A stretch of 64,000 nucleotides of DNA, taken from NCBI GenBank assembly GCA_037013685.1, contig CM072894.1, positions 2,420,841 to 2,484,840 on the forward strand, written 5' to 3'. This stretch comes from Acridotheres tristis. Lineage: Eukaryota; Chordata; Aves; Passeriformes; Sturnidae. The first letter of the stretch is position 1; each line of letters begins with the position of its first letter. Under the pieces are notes generated by a model. The model was not told where the DNA came from and ran no database searches. It saw only the letters and a list, made by a program, of their open reading frames with translations. Below are positions 34,901-47,400 of this stretch, in pieces. A program made the position numbers and the translations under genes.

Positions 34901-35371
34901 GTGAGGGGAGGAAGAAGGAACTTGCCTCAAGGACTAGGAGCTGGGAAAAGGGGTTTTATTAGTCATGTCCTCAGGGTCCAGCAGTAAAGCAGCTCTGATC
35001 TCAAAAGAATGCACATGTTGGGAAGCAGAAATGGGCTGCTGTTGGTCAGAGAGGAATGTCAGCACACACAGGATCTCATCAGTTTGTTTTGCTATGGTTC
35101 AGCTTCTCCTGGGCTGGCACTCAGGCGTCCCCTCCCTGCTGGGCTCCCCATATCAGCCACCAGCATCCCCTGACCCTGGTCAGTGCAGGAATAATGTGTG
35201 AGTTCCTGCTTGTGTGTCCTGTCTGATATTTTCATTTCCCAAGAGGCAAATTTCCATCCCACCCTCCCCATGTCTGCCCCAGGTAACCCCAAACCTTTAC
35301 TTTCACCCAGCAGTTCCACACCACGGGCTGTCACTTCACATCAAAGAGGAAGCTGGGAACGTGGTGAATGC
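31967..35371. other. Intergenic, no gene seen
   Basis: Unique sequence. A 199-codon plus-strand open frame at 32888-33487 has no recognisable family, low-complexity bias or splice support, and I regard it as chance. No transposable element is evident. Confidence 0.45.
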
Positions 35372-35600
35372 TCCCAGGATGGGAATAAACTGGAGAGAGT
35401 CCAACAGGGATCAGTGGGAAGAGTAAGAAGACATGATTTATGTGGAAAGAGTGAAAGAATGGGGATTGTTTAGTCTAGAAGATGGATGATCATGACCTTC
35501 AGATTCACTCAGGACAGAAGAATGGATTCATCCTTTCCCAGAGGTTGTGGTGGATAGTAGAAGTAGTAAGAGAGAGGCTTAAGCTGCATCAAGAAGGACT
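35372..35600 (+). mobile_element. Degraded CR1 fragment, plus orientation
   Basis: The + strand preserves CR1-like landmarks in order: actggagagagtccaacagg, gaatggggattgtttagtct, agaagatgg, and then cccagaggttgtggtggata. Intervening sequence is shortened and diverged. It is an old copy. Confidence 0.6.
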
Positions 35601-36125
35601 TTGGTTATATATTAAGCAATAATTTCATGCTTTCTTATGCTTGCTCTCTAGACTTACCTGTAGAGTCTTCCTCCCTGGATTTTTAAAAATAGGATTAATT
35701 TAATGGTTGACTTCCACCTGGTACCTAGTAGAGTCTAATTCTCATCCCCCTCCCATTTTTTTTAATTTTTTTTTTTTTTTAAATTAATGAATAGCACCAG
35801 TGCAATGCAACCCTCACCAATCTGGTCCTTGTTATGGAAAGAGTCCTCATGTGGAAAGGGCCTTGGGGATCAGAGCCCATTATTACCTTGGGGCAAAACA
35901 GGGTCTTTTATGAGAAGAAAACACTCCCAGTTCCCAGTTGCCCCAGGGGAGATGCTGTGGTGCCAAAGAGAGAGCACAAAGGCACAGCTGGATCAGGGCT
36001 TGAAGCACCTTACACTTCAGGAACATCACCACCTCCCTGGGCTCCTGCAGAGCTCCAGGGAGGATCTGAGCACTGGTGCTTGTACCTGCAATTCCCAGCA
36101 TTTTTCTCCTTTCTCTCTGTTTCAG

Positions 36126-36280
36126 GATCACCTGCCTTCGATGCCCTTGAAGCCTCTTACAGCCATTTACACTTCCAAGAGAAGCCAAACTACCGAGCTG
36201 TGATGGCAGCTGCTCAGTGAGGGTGAGGCAGGAGCACTGTCTCATTTGCTCACTCCAAATAAAAGTTCTTTCCCTGTTTT
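36126..36280 (+). other. Possible terminal exon of an unrecognised transcript
   Basis: A strong acceptor-like tract, ttttctcctttctctctgtttcag, ends at 36125 (20 of its bases are pyrimidines). It is followed by an open frame of 31 codons that stops with TGA at 36218-36220. An AATAAA lies at 36258-36263, followed by a U-rich gttctttccctgttttg. This is the expected order for a last exon, but no upstream partner exon or homology is recognised, so it may be a noncoding transcript or coincidence. Confidence 0.2.
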
Positions 36281-36757
36281 GAGAGCCACACTTGCTGGTC
36301 TTGCCCCCCCCCAAATTGTCTGAGTGATTACAGTCAGCCCTACTGGGCCCTACTGGATTTTTTTGTCTGGTGAACAGCTATCATCACCCTATATATCAAT
36401 TTATGATCACATCTACACTCCATATGCCATACTAGCATTTCCTAGGACTCTGAAGACCCTTCCACCTTTTCTTTCTCTCCTAGTAGGCAAGGTCCAGTGG
36501 TTTGGGATAGCTTTTTATTTTGGCAAAGAGATTTTCCACCCCCTGCCACACCAGACACCCTCAGTTCCTGCTCCTCCTGTTTTAGCCACGGGTCACAACA
36601 ACTGATGAACACAAATTCTGTCCAAGCCCCTGAGGCTGAGAAGAGATCTGTTACAGCAGGGATTACTTAAAATTAGCTCCTGAAAAGATAAAGCTTTTGC
36701 AGGGCAAGCTCATGGGGTCCTGTTAAAGAATAAAACAGAGTTCATCATCCTTTAATC

Positions 36758-36791
36758 CCCATATCTAACCTAGGAATAGGTTAGATATGGG
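36758..36791. other. Perfect 15-bp inverted repeat with GGAA loop
   Basis: CCCATATCTAACCTA at 36758-36772 is exactly complementary to 36777-36791, with GGAA between. As RNA on the plus strand this would be a 15-bp hairpin closed by a GNRA-type tetraloop. The arms do not extend further. There is no matching repeat elsewhere in the window. Confidence 0.95.
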
Positions 36792-37239
36792 TTACATCTA
36801 ACTCAGACATTGGTTACTCATGGGCTGTAGAGGCCCTGAAAGCCACAAACCAACATTTTTCTGCTTTGGGGCTGGTTTCTGGAGCTGTGGACACAGAGGG
36901 AAAGGCATAATGAGTGCTGCCCTTGTGCCTCAGCAGGAGATGTGCTATCTGAGGACTGCACAGGGACAGAGGAGTCTCTGTCCTCATCTGGGACACAGGA
37001 GTTCCCAAGGGATGCTCTCATGGAGGGAAGGCAGCTGGGGAGGTGGTGGGAAGGCAAGGAGGCAGGGGGGAGGGCAGAACAATAGTTATTTCTCTTGATT
37101 TGAAAACCCAAAATTTCTAGTTTGTTTATGCTGCGCTCTGGGGGGGAGCACAGATTCCCAGAAAAAGTGTCTGGGAAAAAGAGGCTCCCATGTCTTTCAA
37201 CCATTCAAAGAATAGGATTATGATGTTTATTTGAATTTG

Positions 37240-37312
37240 AAACAAACAAACAAACAAAAAACCAAACAAAAACAACAAAAACCCCAAAACAAACAAAAAA
37301 CCCAACACAACC
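37240..37312 (+). repeat. A-rich (CAAA)n-like low-complexity tract
   Basis: Imperfect caaa/caaaaa units run from aaacaaacaaacaaacaaaa to cacaaccaaag. This is simple low-complexity sequence next to a CR1 fragment. Confidence 0.85.
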
Positions 37313-37367
37313 AAAGCCAAGCAGCAGCCCCAGTCCTCATCCACATGGATGCTGGCACTGCTTGTCT

Positions 37368-37556
37368 GGATCACAGAATCACACAGGGGTTTGGGTTGGA
37401 ATGACCTTAAAGCCCATCCTATTCCACTCCCAGCCTGGGCAGGGACACCTTCCCCTATCCCAGGTTGCTCCAAGCCCTGCCCAGCCTCGTCTTGGGCACT
37501 TCCAGGGATCCAGGGGCAGCCACTGCTGCTCAGGGCACTCTGACCCTCACTATAAA
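37368..37556 (-). mobile_element. CR1 3'-end fragment
   Basis: The + strand reads ggatcacagaatcacacagg, gtttgggttggaatgacctt, aaagcccatcctattccact, caggttgctccaagccctgc and cttccagggatccaggggca, the reverse complement of the CR1 3' UTR. It is well preserved. Confidence 0.93.
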
Positions 37557-40500
37557 CTCTTCATCAAGCCTCTTCTGGTCCCAGAGCAGGTCTGGGTCCC
37601 TCCATCACAAGATTTTGGAGGGAGGATGGAAACAAATGAACCAGTACCTTAAGTGACAATCTTGGTGGTTCAATTCACACAAATCCCCAATTTCAGTGTT
37701 AATCTCTCCTCAGGCCCCCAATTGCTTGCACGAATCCTTGCCCTTTTCAGAGCAGCTCACCCTGGTCCCCAGGCTGACAGCCTCTCTCAAGGGCTGACCA
37801 CACTCTGAAGGTGTGAGACACACCAGGTGGTGAAAGGGAGAAGTCTGTTAACAAAAGGCACACAAATGTTAGAATAAGATGTACAAAAAGGCACTGCATG
37901 TGTTTGTACTCACCACCAATAATTTAGAACACAGAGCAGCCACCAATCTGGAGGAACAGCCCAACACCTCCTGCCCTTAGATCCATCACAGAAGTCCAGA
38001 GACAGCAGAATTAAATTTATTGCATTTCTCCTGGGTGGATTTTAGCCAAAGCAACAGCTTAACTCTTTGGTGTCCCATAGCAGGCACTATGGAACATTAT
38101 CCATAGTTCTGATGAGTGAGCTAAATGAAAAAGAGCCTTTTTTTGGCTTAGACCTCAGGCTGGAGAGGTTTGATCAAGCACTGCTTTTCAGTAGGGCAGA
38201 GCTCACACTAGGCAGGAAAACACCTTTGAAATCAGACTACTGCAAGTGGAGAAGGAACCTTGCCTGCCATTCTTCATGAGCCTGGTACACCTGGTACATC
38301 AAGCTCTCCTGGGGACAGTAGTATTTGGTCACATTTTGGTTCTCAGCAGGGGCTAAAGGAAGGCAGGGAAATCACACACCAAGAGGTACCAAAGGCTATT
38401 TTTACCCTGCCTGGGTTTACACCCACAGTGTGGGTTTGTTGGTTTGGTGCAGGAGCCAACGCTCAGCTGGTTTGCTGACAAAAGCAAGGAACAGCTCATT
38501 CTGAATGGAAACACCCTGATTTAACACCATGAATGATCTGGTCTCTGAGATCTATTGCAATAATAAAAGTGAGCATTTCTTGCTTTGTGGAGAAAATACA
38601 TTGGCAATGAACTTATTTCAGTGTCATTAACATCTTTATGTATTTAGCCTCATAAAAGGAAGCTATTGAAAGAATTTCTGGAATGTAAAATGCTGACAAG
38701 TAGAAAAGGAACATACTAAAATTTATCTGGTAGCCATCTCAGAAGAGACTGAAGTGGACCAAATATGTAGACACAGCCTTTGGAGGCTCCCAGGCTGGAC
38801 TGGGCAATGTTGGTGGGCCAAGCCTTGGGTGCTTCTCCTCTGCATCCAACACTGGTCACTTGAAGAGGAAGGATGCTGGGCAAAATGGACCACTTAGAGC
38901 TGTCCCTACATTTGCTAATCAATGATGATTAGGCTGAGCTTTTATTCCTTTCCACTAAAAGTAACCATTACAGAAATAGCCTTAGGAAATAAACTGCAAG
39001 GAGCCGCCTTGTCTTGTTTTATGGCAGCAAAATACGGGACAAAGCACAAGAAAATTCTCTTGCTTTGCAATTCTGTGCATCTTTCAAAATGTTTCTCCCA
39101 CTGCAAGCAGTCCTGAGGGTTGACCCCCAGTGCTTCCCAGCCCATGGAAGTGTTGCAACAAGCAGGATTTAGCCCATGACCTTCCCCTTCTTCCTACCCC
39201 CTCTCCCTGACAGACCTAGCCCTGATTATCTACCTCCAGAAGCTCTCTGAGGAAGTGGAAGCTAAAAGCTTCTCCTTTGGGGAATTTTGGGCTTGTTGGC
39301 CTTGTAAATGCTGAATATCTTACCCTCCTCTATCACAGGCAGTTCACATCCTGCTGACTCGACCCTTCACACAGCAGCTCAAGCCAGAGACAGCCCTGAC
39401 TGCATCTAACAATGACAGCACAAATTCAAGATTGTGTACATACCCCCCAAGTTTCCATCCCGTGTGATTGATCAAATATTTGCTTTTCTCAAAGCAGATA
39501 ACGTTTGTGAACTTACAATCTTCAGCCACAAAGCCTTATCCCCCTGTGCCATTTATCTCCAGAGTACAAAGGCCAATTGATTTCTTCCATGACAGCCAGA
39601 CCCAGGCTCTCAGCTTTCACCCCTGCTTCGGTTCCTGGTTTGAGTCTTTGTTTTGGACTCATTTGGAGAACAAGGGAGAATAATGGGGAGAAGAGGGTCA
39701 GTAAAGAAAAGAATTGTGTAGAGTTAATCAGTCATCCGAGTACAAAGAAATCATTCAGCCCCTCTCTGCAGTAGGGACTAATTTAGCCCCTGGCTCTTTA
39801 AGGCTGCCACCAATTTCTGGTGCTCTGAGTGGAGCTTGGCACTTGCAAAGGGCAACCCCAGCCTCTTAAATGAGTTCGAGAAAGCACCCAGTGGCTAAAG
39901 CTACCCAACCAAGGAGTGAATGCCATCCTGCCAGGTGCTCCACAGAGCCTGAAATAGCAAATACCATCATGGTGTCTCAGGATTAACTTCTGAACCTTGA
40001 ACCATGAGGTCAAATTTCCATTTTCAATGGAGAATTGGAAGTAGCACGCTGGTCTGTGAGTCTCAAAGCACTGGCAAGAATAAGAAAAGCACAGCTTGGC
40101 ACAGGGACAAGCTATAACTGCTTCTTAGCTTCCATCCCAAATTTCAGCTACAGGCCCACTGGGCCAGGGAAGCTGCTGGAAGAGTGATAGCACAAGGATC
40201 TGCAGCCTTAGGATGACCCTGAGAAATGGAATCACTTCAGGAAATGGAATGATAAGAAAGAGATCCATTTAAAAATACAGTGGAAAAAAATGCATCACTT
40301 GGCTTAGGTTTAGTTTTGAAAGTAGGGGGAAAGCCTTAAGTTTCAAAAGCCTTAAGTTTCTCACTCTTGTATTTTGTTCTCAAGCCTTTGCTACAGGGGA
40401 AAGATCTCCTCTGCCCATGAACTTGTTTCTGACACCTGAACACATGGGAAGCAGGTCCACTGCTGGGGCAGGTCTTCCTTGTTCCTCCAAAGGGCTTGAG

Positions 40501-43500
40501 AGCCAGGACTTTAACTCTCTGTTATTTTAAATCCCTGGCTTTAAAGTGCCACAGGATTCCTTGCTGCCCTTGTCACCCTTCCCACTCTCCAATTGAACTG
40601 CCTAGAAGGGCAGCTGGACATTTGAATTGTGACAAAATCTCTTCTCCCTTTTATCCTGTTTGAAAGTGTCCTTTCTTGGGCACCACTACTGTGAACAGAA
40701 GGAATGCAATAAGGATTCATCCTTCCCATGAGTGCCACAAGCAGGGGAGTTGTCAGAGGAAGGGCTGGACACAAAAAGGGTTCATTATAAAATCAAGTGG
40801 GCTGGAAAAGTTGGTACAAGTTAGAGGGCAGAGAAGCAGCCTCCAGATTCATTGACAGATGGGGAAACTCCTTTGGGAAAAGCAGCCTTTGGTGACATTA
40901 AAGTGGGCACCCTGAAACTTTGGGTTCCCCCTTCAGGTTCAGCATACCCAGAACCTTCTTTCCTCCCCCATGAAACCCTCTGCCTTTCCACTAAGCTTCG
41001 GAAAAGACTCCTTGAAATCAGAGATCTAATCCACGTTTCTCTTGCTTCAGAGAAAGCTGCCAGGGGAGAGAATACACAACTGGAGAGATGCTTTTTGTGT
41101 TTGGGACACACTGATGAGTCCTGTACCCACAATGTGAACACATGAGATGTTCCTAGGCAGATTTTGATCTGATTTTCCCCACTACATCCATCCTGAAGAG
41201 ATACTCATCATTGGAATAACAGCACGAGTGGGTATTGTTGGAAGTTTCAGCCTTGGAGGACCATGGAATAACTTGATCCAAAAGCTCACTAAGACCTGCC
41301 TGGCACTGAGGGGCAGACACAATCTCCTACTCAGTTTTTCCTTGTATTCTCTCATTGAATCACAGTAACGTCATCTGCATAGCACAGATACAGGAGAAAA
41401 CACAAAGCAAGAGCTACGTGCTGGAAGGAGAATATGAGACTCAGCCAAGAACAATAGTTTATGATAAAACTCTTCACTTTCAGATGTCTTACCCAACTGT
41501 TTGAAAAGCATGGTGGAAAAGGGGACTTTTCAATCTTTCCTTCCCACAGAATCCCTTAGTTTTGCAAGGCCACCAAAAATTCTGACTGTAGCTGCTTGCT
41601 TAAATCAACATATGGCCAGAGTCAGGAAAAATCCCATTAATTTCAGTTTGCATCAGTTCAGAATGTGCCCCTCAAAGTTTTAGGGTCACTTAACCCTGCT
41701 TTAAGGAGGTCTGTACTTTGGGATCCCATTCATGTTATCACCATGAAATAACATATCTGGAATCTGGGTTATTTGCACATGAGCTCAATAGCAAAGATAA
41801 ATGAAGTGGGAACTTCCCACATCTCTTGCATATGGAAATCTGTGTTTAAAAACAAGAACACCCACACAGCTCATCAACAGGAGATGAGTTTCTTGTTGTT
41901 TTGTGGTTGCACTCACAATAGAAACACTGTTCTGTGACGGAGCACTTTCAGCCTCAGGTCTTGTGATTCTCAGGGAACTTTTATTTTCATGTCCAATCAC
42001 ACTGAAGCCCAACAAGTCGCGATCAAATGGATAGTCACGGCTTATTGATTCACACTGAAGTTCTTGGTGACTCCCTTAGCAGAACTATGCATCAAATTGT
42101 GGGGAATAGGAAGCACTTTGGCTTTAGAGGATGTAAGAACCACCCTGTGTCCAATCCACGTTGAACCAGTGACAGAAATAAGTGATGGTTTTCAATCTAA
42201 CTTCCTCCACCCAGTTTTTCCATCTCACCTCTTCATTTGAAGAGCTTTGTAGGATCTGTCAAGTCCAGTTCTTGCATGAATTTTTTCATCTGCACTCACA
42301 CCAAGTCCAGAGGCCCCACACACATGGCAGCCAGTCATGTCCTGCTTCCCAGGCCAGTGGCACTTCTGCTTCCACTTGGTCCAGGCTGGGACAAGCTGCT
42401 TTGTGTAGGGACCTGTGAGCTGATTGTCACAGCCTCCCACTGCCAGTAGCACCCACTGCTGTGGGCCCTTACAGCCTCTGTAAGAATAGAAAGCATTTAT
42501 CCTTCCTCATATTTTAAAGGGGGAGAAAAATTGAGCAGGTTTACCCAGGAAATCTGTGCTAAAGAAGAAAAACTTAGGGCAACATCATCAGTTTCTGCTG
42601 TTCCTAAACGCTGGGTAAAGCCTCCAAATACCTCATTGAAAAACGATTTTAAGAAGGATTTCATAAGTTACTTTTTCATTTTGCTTGCAGTAGCACATGA
42701 GGAAACACAAGATCCAAGAGTTTTTTGGAAGAGGAGCATTGGAGCAGATGCTCACGTGCTCTCAGCTGTGCTCAAGCCGAGGTGCTCCATGGAGCCCCAC
42801 GGGAAGGATGCATTTCTCTGCAAGTGGGGCTGAGGTAATGATGTTTGACAACTGGGCTGGATAAAGGGAGTGCAGCCACGTCTCCTCCCCAGACACTGAG
42901 TGGGCCGGGTCAGAGAACACGAGGAGAAAGCCCATCCTCATTTCTTGTGTCCAGAGGCACATCCCTCGCCAGGAGGAGGAAGGCAGTAACATCACCACTT
43001 GCACTTGTCAACAGCCCTTCAGGCTCAGCTTTCCCCAGAGAGCAGAGAAGTGCTGCTTTCAGGAAGCAAAGCACATATTTTCCACGGAGATAAACAGGAG
43101 AGGTTCTTCCCAGGCAGAGGCTGGAACAATCCCTCAGCACACACACACACACACACACCCCACAAGCAGCCTGAGGGGGTCACAGCTGGCTGGGTCAGTG
43201 CTGCCCACCAGGGACAGCATCACCTGGCACTTGCCATGGAACTCCTCACGTCCCACACAGGCTTTCATTAGACACAGGGCCATGGGGAAGGTGTGATTTT
43301 CACACCCTCCTGGTTGAGGAATAAGGATCTGCTCTCACCAGGCTGAACAAATACAGCTGGGAGCAGTGCTTGTCCTGATCCAAAGCACTGCAGGGACCAA
43401 AGGATTGTCACCAGGGCCTGGGGCAAAGCAGGGGACACACAGCCAGAAGAAGCTGCAGCTGAGAGCAGGTATTGGTATCTGCTGTGCATTCAAGGCTCAC

Positions 43501-43913
43501 AGTCAGAGGGCAAGTCCACATTGACTTGTGGCAGCACAGGCATCTCTCAAAGAGGACACAGAGGTCACAACCTCTGCTTGAGTGGCTCTGTACATCTTCC
43601 AAGAGACCAGTGAGACAGCAGCAGAAAAACCAGCCCAAACAGCTCCTCAAACACTCTTCATCCCACTCACAGAGGTGAGTCAGTGGCCTTTGGATCTCTG
43701 GGGCTGTGGAAGCTCTCCAGAATGCTTTCATTTGCCTTGACCTTTCTGGCTTCCCTGATCCCAAAGTCAGACAGCAAAGCCAGCATTAGCATTTCATAGG
43801 GTGGGTTTAAAGGCAGGGTGAAGATGAGGAGATGCTGATAGGGCTTGAGCTCCAAGTCAAACAAACTGGAAGGAACTAAACAGAACAGAGGAGACTTTTT
43901 GTTTTGCAAATCG
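37557..43913. other. Intergenic, no gene seen
   Basis: This 6.4-kb stretch of mostly unique AT-rich sequence contains a (CA)n tract at about 43138-43158 and only short, unsupported open frames. I recognise no conserved exon or clear transposon. Confidence 0.45.
43138..43158 (+). repeat. (CA)10 microsatellite
   Basis: About ten uninterrupted CA dinucleotides, followed by ccccacaag. Confidence 0.9.
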
Positions 43914-44481
43914 TGACAGTGGCCAGGTCTCTCTTACCGGCTACACACATCTCAAGCTTGTGGAAAAGTCTTAGGGAATGGGTTCATGAGTAATCTCCTT
44001 GCCTCAAGGGCCAAGCTGCAACTGATGCATTAAGTTTTAAGTTTTTCTGTTCTGCTTGGGTGTGCAGCTTTTAGTTTTATATTAAGGGTTACTGGGATCT
44101 TTTCACAGGGTGGTGAGGACAAAACAGTTCTATTCCAGCTGGGGACTCAAGGACAATCTCTTCTAACTTCAGGCCCTGAGCATAAATAATATGAAAAGAG
44201 GAGGGAGGGCAAGCAAGCAAGAAAGGAGGATGAAACTTCATGATTTGAGGTTATTAATTGGGCAGTTGACTCCTGCATGCAAATGGACTAAAACCTATAA
44301 AAATGAGAGATCTCATGACCAAGCTCTCTTGTGCTTCCAACTTGGAGCCATCCAGGCAGAGCCATCCATGACTGTGGCACTGGCACTGCCAGGGTGTGCC
44401 CTTTGCAGGGCCCTCAATAAATATCCATTTTATTCCTCTTAACTCTGTCCAGCCTCTGTTCCAGCTCCTCTAGGCATCACA
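43914..44481 (+). mobile_element. Endogenous retroviral LTR, family B (ERVL-like), solo type
   Basis: The segment has the layout of an LTR: TG start (tgacagtggccaggtctctc), a TATA box tataaaa at 44296-44302, a polyadenylation signal AATAAA at 44416-44421 and a terminal ggcatcaca ending in CA. About 120 bp separate TATA and AATAAA, and about 60 bp lie beyond. The flanks aatcg and aatca may be a decayed target-site duplication, so boundaries are accurate only to a few bases. No internal retroviral sequence adjoins it. Confidence 0.6.
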
Positions 44482-47400
44482 ATCAGCTCTCTTGGGAGAG
44501 GAGTGTGCTTGGGGCTAGGAGCAGGAAGGAGGACTCACTCCTTTGGCAGGACGGGCTGATAGCCACCTATCAGCAAGATTTCCATTGCTAGTTGCTGCCA
44601 GAGTCTCAAATTTGCTTGGATTGCTGCTTCCCTGCCTCCTTGCTATCCCAGACTTCCTCTGGAGCAACCCAGCCCAGCCCTGGCAGGCACTACCCCAGGG
44701 GCAGCCCCTTCCCCAGTCCCACCCGAACCCCTCTGCAAGGCTGCACACCCCGGAGCTGTCAGTGGGAGGACCTCACTCCTTGAGCTCCCTGCAGCCCCAC
44801 ACAAATCACACATGGTGACAGGCAGCCACGTTTCACGTCTTCCAGCCTGACAATTCTTAGAGTGTATATGAAAAAAAACCCCAAAAAACTACAAAAACAA
44901 ACCTTTAGCAAAAAAGGTCCAGTGGACATCTGTGCAAGCTCTGTCCAGATGTTTGTCTCGCTGGCTGCTGGGGTGGGGTGTATTTGACATTTACATTTAA
45001 CAAAACATCCAAAGAGCTGTGATTACAGAGGGCCAGGGGAGACATGCTAGAAATGGGAAGGAAGGAGTTTTTCCTGTTTGCAGTGGATGGATTTGTCTGA
45101 CACTTGGGCAAAACAAATCCTTCAGAGAGTGGCAGCAAGGGAGAAGGGAGCTCTGGTTTGGCCCATCACTCACAGCATTACAATCACATCACACTTGGTC
45201 ACAGAGAAAGAAAAAAAATAAAACACATCTCCCAAACATACATCACAAAACTAAACATTTTGGCATTTTGTAAAAATAGAAACTAAGGCCAGGAAAGAAC
45301 TCCAAATAGTTCCACTTCAGAGACAGCAGGGGAAAGAAAGAGGAGAGGTTAATCCAGAGAACAGAAAGACAAATTTTAATATATATTTTTCAGCTTGGAC
45401 TTAAGGTAAATAGTTCTCCTTGTGTTATATGAACAAGTTGACAAAGGCTGAAACAAACAAAACCATAAAGAAATCACCCTCGAATAGCAGAAATCCTTGT
45501 GCTGCAGAACATGATCTGCAGTCAGACTCTCCTGAGATCCCAGATGCACACAGAGGGGACAAGGACACAGTGAAAGACCTGATGAAAATCTGATAAAATC
45601 ACATTTTTAAAAATAACTGCCTGGACTTTCCTAGGCTGCCCAGCTAGCTGGTCAGACTGCACACAGGACAAGTCCCAAGAATAGCCCAGACTGGCCAAGA
45701 ATCAGTCCCTAAAAGTACCCAGAGCACTCTGCAATCACCAAGGCAGTTTTACCACTTCAATAAAGGACACCAACAGATTAATTTCCCCATTTTTATTTGT
45801 TAGTTTTCTATTCAGTTCAGGTAGGGGGAAGCATTTTTAATGTGCTGTATAAAGGAATAATGAGGAGGTACTAAGGGATGCTGCGGAATAGCTTTTTATA
45901 TTCACCCAGCACTGCTCTTCTCTATCCCAAGTTTGGAGAAGGGATGTGGCAGAGGGATATATTCCTGCAAGTTTGCTTGTCTGTGCAGCACATCTCACTC
46001 ATTGCTACTCTCAGGTAATAGAAATTCAATCCCAAACCATGGCACCTGATTGGGGCCACATGGAGAGAAGACAAAGGCAAGAGCCAAGCATCCCAAGCTA
46101 AGCATTAAATTGTCTTCCCAGAAGGAGGACAGGCTTGGTTTTTATTTCTTCCCTCCTTGTCTACCAGGAGAATCTCCCTCAAATAAGAAGTTCTTTTTTA
46201 ATCTGAGGGCATTTGAAGTGTCCTCTTTTAGCAGTTTGAAACATGCACATAAACTTTTCACCACGAACCGTGCGTGGCCCCATCAGCAAGATCCCAGTAA
46301 TTAATTAGACAAACCATTTATTTAGCCACCAGATCTCACCAAGCACTTCTCAAAAGTTTCAGGCCATGCACTTGGCACTGCAGTCCCAGCCCAGGCTCCT
46401 GGTGAGCAGGGCAGGCAGGGATCCAACCTTCCAGAAGAACAAGGCATCCTTTTGTAAACACAGCCCTCAGGGCTTCTCTTTGTCATCCAAGAGTAATTAT
46501 TTTGCATATCTCATCCTGGGTGAGCTGCAGGGTTGCATTTCATTACATCCCAGGCACAGGTGTTACACCAGACTTTAAGGAGAATTTTTGATCCTGAGGG
46601 GGACAAGGAAAACTGGATATTGAGAGGCTGTTAATAAAAATGCACCACTAGGAAGAGTGTCGTAGATAAAACAAATATGGCCCTTTTAATTATGCATAGG
46701 CAGTAATTAATTCGTGTTATTAACTAATAAATGACTCACTTCAAGGACAAGAGAAAATGGTCTGTTTATAGCTTAAAATGATGTTATTGCTGCTTAGAAA
46801 ACAAAAACAAAACATCAGTAGAAGATCAAACAGCTCTGTCAAGTCCTGAATTTGGTTCCAGGAAATCCTGTGTTCTTCTCCCCAAGGAGCAGTGATTCAC
46901 AGTTGTGTCTTGCTAAAGAGGCTGAAGCTGGGTGCTCTCATTTGCTCCACTTTGACAAGTTTTTACATTTTTTTGGTCCAAATTTGCAGATTCCCAGAGC
47001 CAAAATAAGCTTCGGAGTGTGAGACAATAATAAAAATTCGAGATTTATTACAAGGTTAGTAATATTTTAGCACTTTGGAGACCTGGTAGAGAGCCAGGAC
47101 AGCCTTCTCTTTGCTCTTTGCCAAGTATTGTAAGAAACAGAACAAAACAATATGGTGCCTGCCCTAGAACACTCACAGCCCAGCAAGCAGAGAGATGAAA
47201 AGTGCTCCAGGTCGTGGAAAAACAGTGACTTTCCCAGGAGGCTGTGATGGCATCACCCAGTCCCACACATGGGCTTGGTGCACTCAAGTTTTGGAGAAAT
47301 GGAGGCAGACCTGTTGCACTTCTGTCTCCAGTAAAGACCTAAAAAGGTTTAGAATTGCCCCATAAATTGCCTTCCCTTGAAATGGTTGTAGGGAGCCACG

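Larger units (their letters stand above)
35601..37367. other. Intergenic with one possible transcript end
   Basis: This stretch contains a T-rich run (35756-35780), the possible terminal exon at 36126-36280 and the perfect hairpin at 36758-36791. Nothing else is recognised. Confidence 0.4.
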
